A stretch of 42,531 nucleotides of DNA from Cystobacterineae bacterium (GTDB lineage Bacteria > Myxococcota > Myxococcia > Myxococcales > Myxococcaceae), in contig WRKR01000024.1 of the NCBI GenBank assembly GCA_009782175.1, positions 1-42,531 on the forward strand, given 5' to 3'. How positions within the stretch are numbered: the first letter of the stretch is position 1; every line of letters starts with the position of its first letter. This document shows, piece after piece, positions 40,266 through 42,531 of this stretch. A program made the position numbers and the translations under genes. The notes beneath the pieces are model-generated. The model ran no database searches. It saw only the letters and a list, made by a program, of their open reading frames with translations, and was not told the origin of the DNA.

Positions 40266-41864
40266 TCAAGTACCTTGTCTCTGTTGTTTTTTTATTTTTT
40301 GAATTTCCTCGCGTTGTCTCTTGATAAACCCCTTCAGCTCCTCACGTTGTTTATCTCGAACCTGTTCATCTTGAGTTTTTTTGTATTCTTCTTGGCTCAT
40401 TCTTGTTTCTTGGACAAAGTTCCCCTCTTTTATTTCAATGAGCATATATTTCTCATAATAGGACAGATAAGCCCCGCGCACATGTTTTATGTTTTTGTTT
40501 TCTGGAAGAAGCAGTGTTCCTGAAAACCAGTCTATTTTCAATGAAGTTTTTCCATCCAGAAATTCAGCTAAAAAACTTTTAGGCTCTGGTTTTCCCTCCT
40601 TTGAAAGGGTGAAGCCCTCCATGTCTTCCAAAAACAACTCATTGTTTTTAATTCTGAAAGTGGCCACATACCTTCTCATGAAGGGGAGGGGCATCCAAGG
40701 GAAAACCCCCTCTTTTTCCGGGTGTTTTATAAAATATTCGTTCAAGGGATGGCTGTGCAAAGCATATTTTTTGCCCTTATAAATGAGTTTGTCAAACTGC
40801 TCAGGTTGTTTGTCTATAAATTGTTTATATTTTTTGTTGTTTATTTTCGCTTCTTTGATGAGGTTTCCGTCTTTTATTTCAATGAATATATATTCCTCAT
40901 GAAAGGAGAGGCCCTCTGCCTGTTGGCCTTCTGGAAGCAGCAATATTCCTGAAAACCAGTCTGCTTTCGCCAAAGCTTTTCCCTCCAGAAATTCGGCTGA
41001 AAAACTTTTAGGCTTGGCTTCTCTATCCTCTGCAAGGTTGAAAACTTTAATGCCTTTCAAAAACAATTCATTGTCTTTGAGCTCAAAAGTTGCACTATGG
41101 CTGCTCATCCAGGGGGTGTCTGGTGAAGAAAAAATTCGCCTTTTTTGCGGATATTTTTTGAGATATTCCTGCGATGGGTTGCTATATAAAAAATATTCTT
41201 TGTCCTTATATATGAGTCTGTCACGCGTATCCTTTTGATAATATAGAGGTTTCTCAAGTGTCCTGGGTTGTTCATCTCGAAATTTTTTATTTTGAAATGG
41301 CCCATCTCGAAGTTGTTCCTCTCGAAATTTTTTGTTTTGAAATTGTTTATCTCGAAATTTTTTATATTCTTTGTGGCTCATTCTTTTTTCTTTGACAAAG
41401 TTCCCCTCTTTTATTTCAATGAGTATATATTTCTCATAAAGGGACAAATAGCCCAAATGCACATATTCTATTTGTTTGCCGTCTGGAACAACCAATGTTC
41501 CTGAAAACCAGTCTATTTTCATTGAATCCTTTTCGTCCAACAATTCAGCCAAAAAACTTTTCCGCTCTGGTTTTCCATCCTTTGAATGGACGAGTCCTTC
41601 AATGTCTTTCAAAAACAATTCTTTGTTTTTGAATTCAAAAGTGGCAATATAGCCTCTCCATAAAGCTGAGCTAACAGATTCTGTCTTTGGCCTTTTTTGG
41701 GGATGTTTTTGGAAATATTCTTCCAAGGGATTGCTGTGCAAAGCATATTTTTTGCCCTTATAAATGAGTTTGTCCGATATTTGTGCTGTTGCAAAAACCT
41801 CGGTTGAAAAAACAGCCCCCAAAAGAAAAAACAAAGCATAAAAATTGATGGCATATACCTTCAT
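40266..41864 (-). CDS. Secreted protein of three homologous repeats
   Basis: This 532-residue protein has a signal peptide (about 1-27). Three repeats of roughly 140-150 residues follow (about 31-175, 232-370, 373-515). Each has KLIYKGKKYALHSNPLEEYF or a close form, an ATFE-x-K strand, ELFLKDIEG, a WFSGTLLLP block, and EKYMLIEIKEGN. A short FQNKKFR repeat forms the first spacer and a basic coiled coil ends the protein. The repeat unit resembles a secreted hypothetical family that I know from varied bacteria, of unknown function. The gene is more AT-rich than its neighbours, which may mean recent transfer. The ATG has GAGGGG at ideal spacing. Confidence 0.75.
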   Translation of the reverse strand: MKVYAINFYALFFLLGAVFSTEVFATAQISDKLIYKGKKYALHSNPLEEYFQKHPQKRPKTESVSSALWRGYIATFEFKNKELFLKDIEGLVHSKDGKPERKSFLAELLDEKDSMKIDWFSGTLVVPDGKQIEYVHLGYLSLYEKYILIEIKEGNFVKEKRMSHKEYKKFRDKQFQNKKFREEQLRDGPFQNKKFRDEQPRTLEKPLYYQKDTRDRLIYKDKEYFLYSNPSQEYLKKYPQKRRIFSSPDTPWMSSHSATFELKDNELFLKGIKVFNLAEDREAKPKSFSAEFLEGKALAKADWFSGILLLPEGQQAEGLSFHEEYIFIEIKDGNLIKEAKINNKKYKQFIDKQPEQFDKLIYKGKKYALHSHPLNEYFIKHPEKEGVFPWMPLPFMRRYVATFRIKNNELFLEDMEGFTLSKEGKPEPKSFLAEFLDGKTSLKIDWFSGTLLLPENKNIKHVRGAYLSYYEKYMLIEIKEGNFVQETRMSQEEYKKTQDEQVRDKQREELKGFIKRQREEIQKIKKQQRQGT

Positions 41865-41875
41865 GCTGTCCCCTC

Positions 41876-41915
41876 ATACATTGAATTTATACATATTGAA
41901 TTTATACATTGAATT
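41876..41915. repeat. AT-rich tandem repeat upstream of the triple-repeat protein gene
   Basis: Three copies of ATACATTGAATTT, the middle one two bases longer, start at 41876, 41889 and 41904. They lie just before the ribosome site and contain TATAAA on the minus strand, so they probably include the promoter. Confidence 0.6.
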
Positions 41916-42156
41916 GTTGTCCCCTCTCCAAGCTGCGGCCACAGGCATGCTTTCCCCTGAGGCAGAAGCAGAGGCGCCCTGTCAATTCCGTGCAAAACCA
42001 AGCCGGTGTGAGCATCAACGCCTCTGTGCCCAAAAAAATCCGCATGCTCAGCACGGGCCGCAACATCTCATATGGGCAAGCAATAGCCCATGTACTTTCA
42101 TTTTGCACACTCTGCTTCGCAGCCTGCATCATGGGCGAATAGAATATTGGCGCGTG

Positions 42157-42314
42157 GGTTGGTGAAAGTTTTTCGATCCTCAACTTCCCATTCACTCCAA
42201 AACGTGAGACTCGCTTCGCTCGTCTAACTCCGCTCCATGAATGAAGAGAGAGAGCAAGCTCTCTCTCTTCATTCCCTCCGCTCCGTTTTGAGGCTCGAAA
42301 AACTTTCACCAACC
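42157..42314. repeat. Large nested inverted repeat
   Basis: Outer arms of 27 bp at 42157-42183 and 42288-42314 match at 26 positions. Inside, a perfect 17-bp inverted repeat at 42239-42255 and 42258-42274 contains the AGAGAGAGC run. No transposase is encoded, so it may be a MITE-like or other non-coding element. Confidence 0.75.
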
Positions 42315-42377
42315 ATGACGTTGAGGTTTTGAAAAAAAATTCAACGCAATTTTGGGGGCTCACGGAAGGATTCCGGA

Positions 42378-42463
42378 CGCCTCTTTTTGAGGCGGCGAAT
42401 TGCAGCTTAGGGCAATGTAATGGGTGTTTGCGAAAGTGTTTCTAGACACTAATATTCGCCGCC
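42378..42463. repeat. GC-rich stem-loop cluster
   Basis: CGCCTC/GAGGCG forms a hairpin at 42378-42394. The overlapping GGCGGCGAA (42391-42399) pairs with TTCGCCGCC (42455-42463), enclosing AGTGTTTCTAGACACT. This may be a second structured repeat beside the large inverted repeat. Confidence 0.45.
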
Positions 42464-42531
42464 GCCGACGGGGCAAAAGTAGTTGGTGCAGCAAGGAAGG
42501 AGCTAGGAAGCAACCGACGATGAGCCCCGCA

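Larger units (their letters stand above)
41916..42531. other. Non-coding end of the window with structured repeats
   Basis: No supported gene is present in either strand, although some frames are open. The region is built of inverted repeats (42157-42314 and 42378-42463). Confidence 0.5.

Noticed and set aside
41902-42363. 153-codon minus-strand frame and a 77-codon plus-strand frame at 41909-42142
   Set aside because: They read through the large inverted repeat and show no known motif. Codon use looks random.

Overview
The window looks like chromosome from a deltaproteobacterial, Myxococcota-like bacterium with a mid-range GC content. This is inferred from gene content, not from a search. 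The pointers are myxobacterial-style Ser/Thr-kinase-fold membrane proteins, an Flp pilin of the RRGQGMTEY type, a receiver protein ending in a WEVVPQLAE helix, HEAT and TPR lipoproteins, and a metalloprotease/propeller/barrel protein. Short tandem repeats are common both inside genes and between them.

Layout. 1-1714 is accessory DNA: low-complexity hairpin-rich sequence, a Cys-rich exported protein, and a small membrane protein that starts just after an integron-like GTTAGGC core. 1715-6475 reads as a decayed integrative element next to tRNA-Glu(CTC). It has a broken tyrosine integrase fused by deletion to a damaged ERCC4-type nuclease gene, a frameshifted HEPN/Toprim-associated gene, a small antitoxin-like ORF, and a DUF4176 gene paired with a toxin-carrier-like protein. 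A degenerate copy of the tRNA 3' end and matching GTTACC-type repeats mark its proposed ends. 6456-20300 is mostly minus-strand housekeeping: CitE-like lyase, DUF1015, serC and tRNA-Glu; then receiver protein, valS and nadC (the last two overlapping by one base); then a large uncharacterised protein and a CpoB/YbgF-like lipoprotein. 20395-23829 holds the protease/propeller/barrel lipoprotein and a small membrane protein.

23839-30507 is a likely minus-strand operon: pteridine-reductase-like SDR, RluB-like pseudouridine synthase, HEAT lipoprotein, TPR plus double cyclic-nucleotide-binding protein, and a small lipoprotein. A rhodanese-E1 (MoeB/ThiF-like) gene diverges from it across 29 bp. 31656-35899 holds two adjacent membrane proteins with three kinase-fold domains that have all lost the usual catalytic residues; two of the domains arose by a recent in-gene duplication with a 1059-bp period. 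The right part carries a DUF167 gene, the Flp pilin gene with a structured leader, a YiiX-like amidase, an SCP2 protein, thrS and an AT-rich secreted protein made of three homologous repeats. The last 660 bp are non-coding, with a large nested inverted repeat.

The most interesting items are the dead-kinase array, the ValRS with an acidic-heptad plus histone-H1-like tail, and the decayed tRNA-Glu island with its toxin-related cargo.
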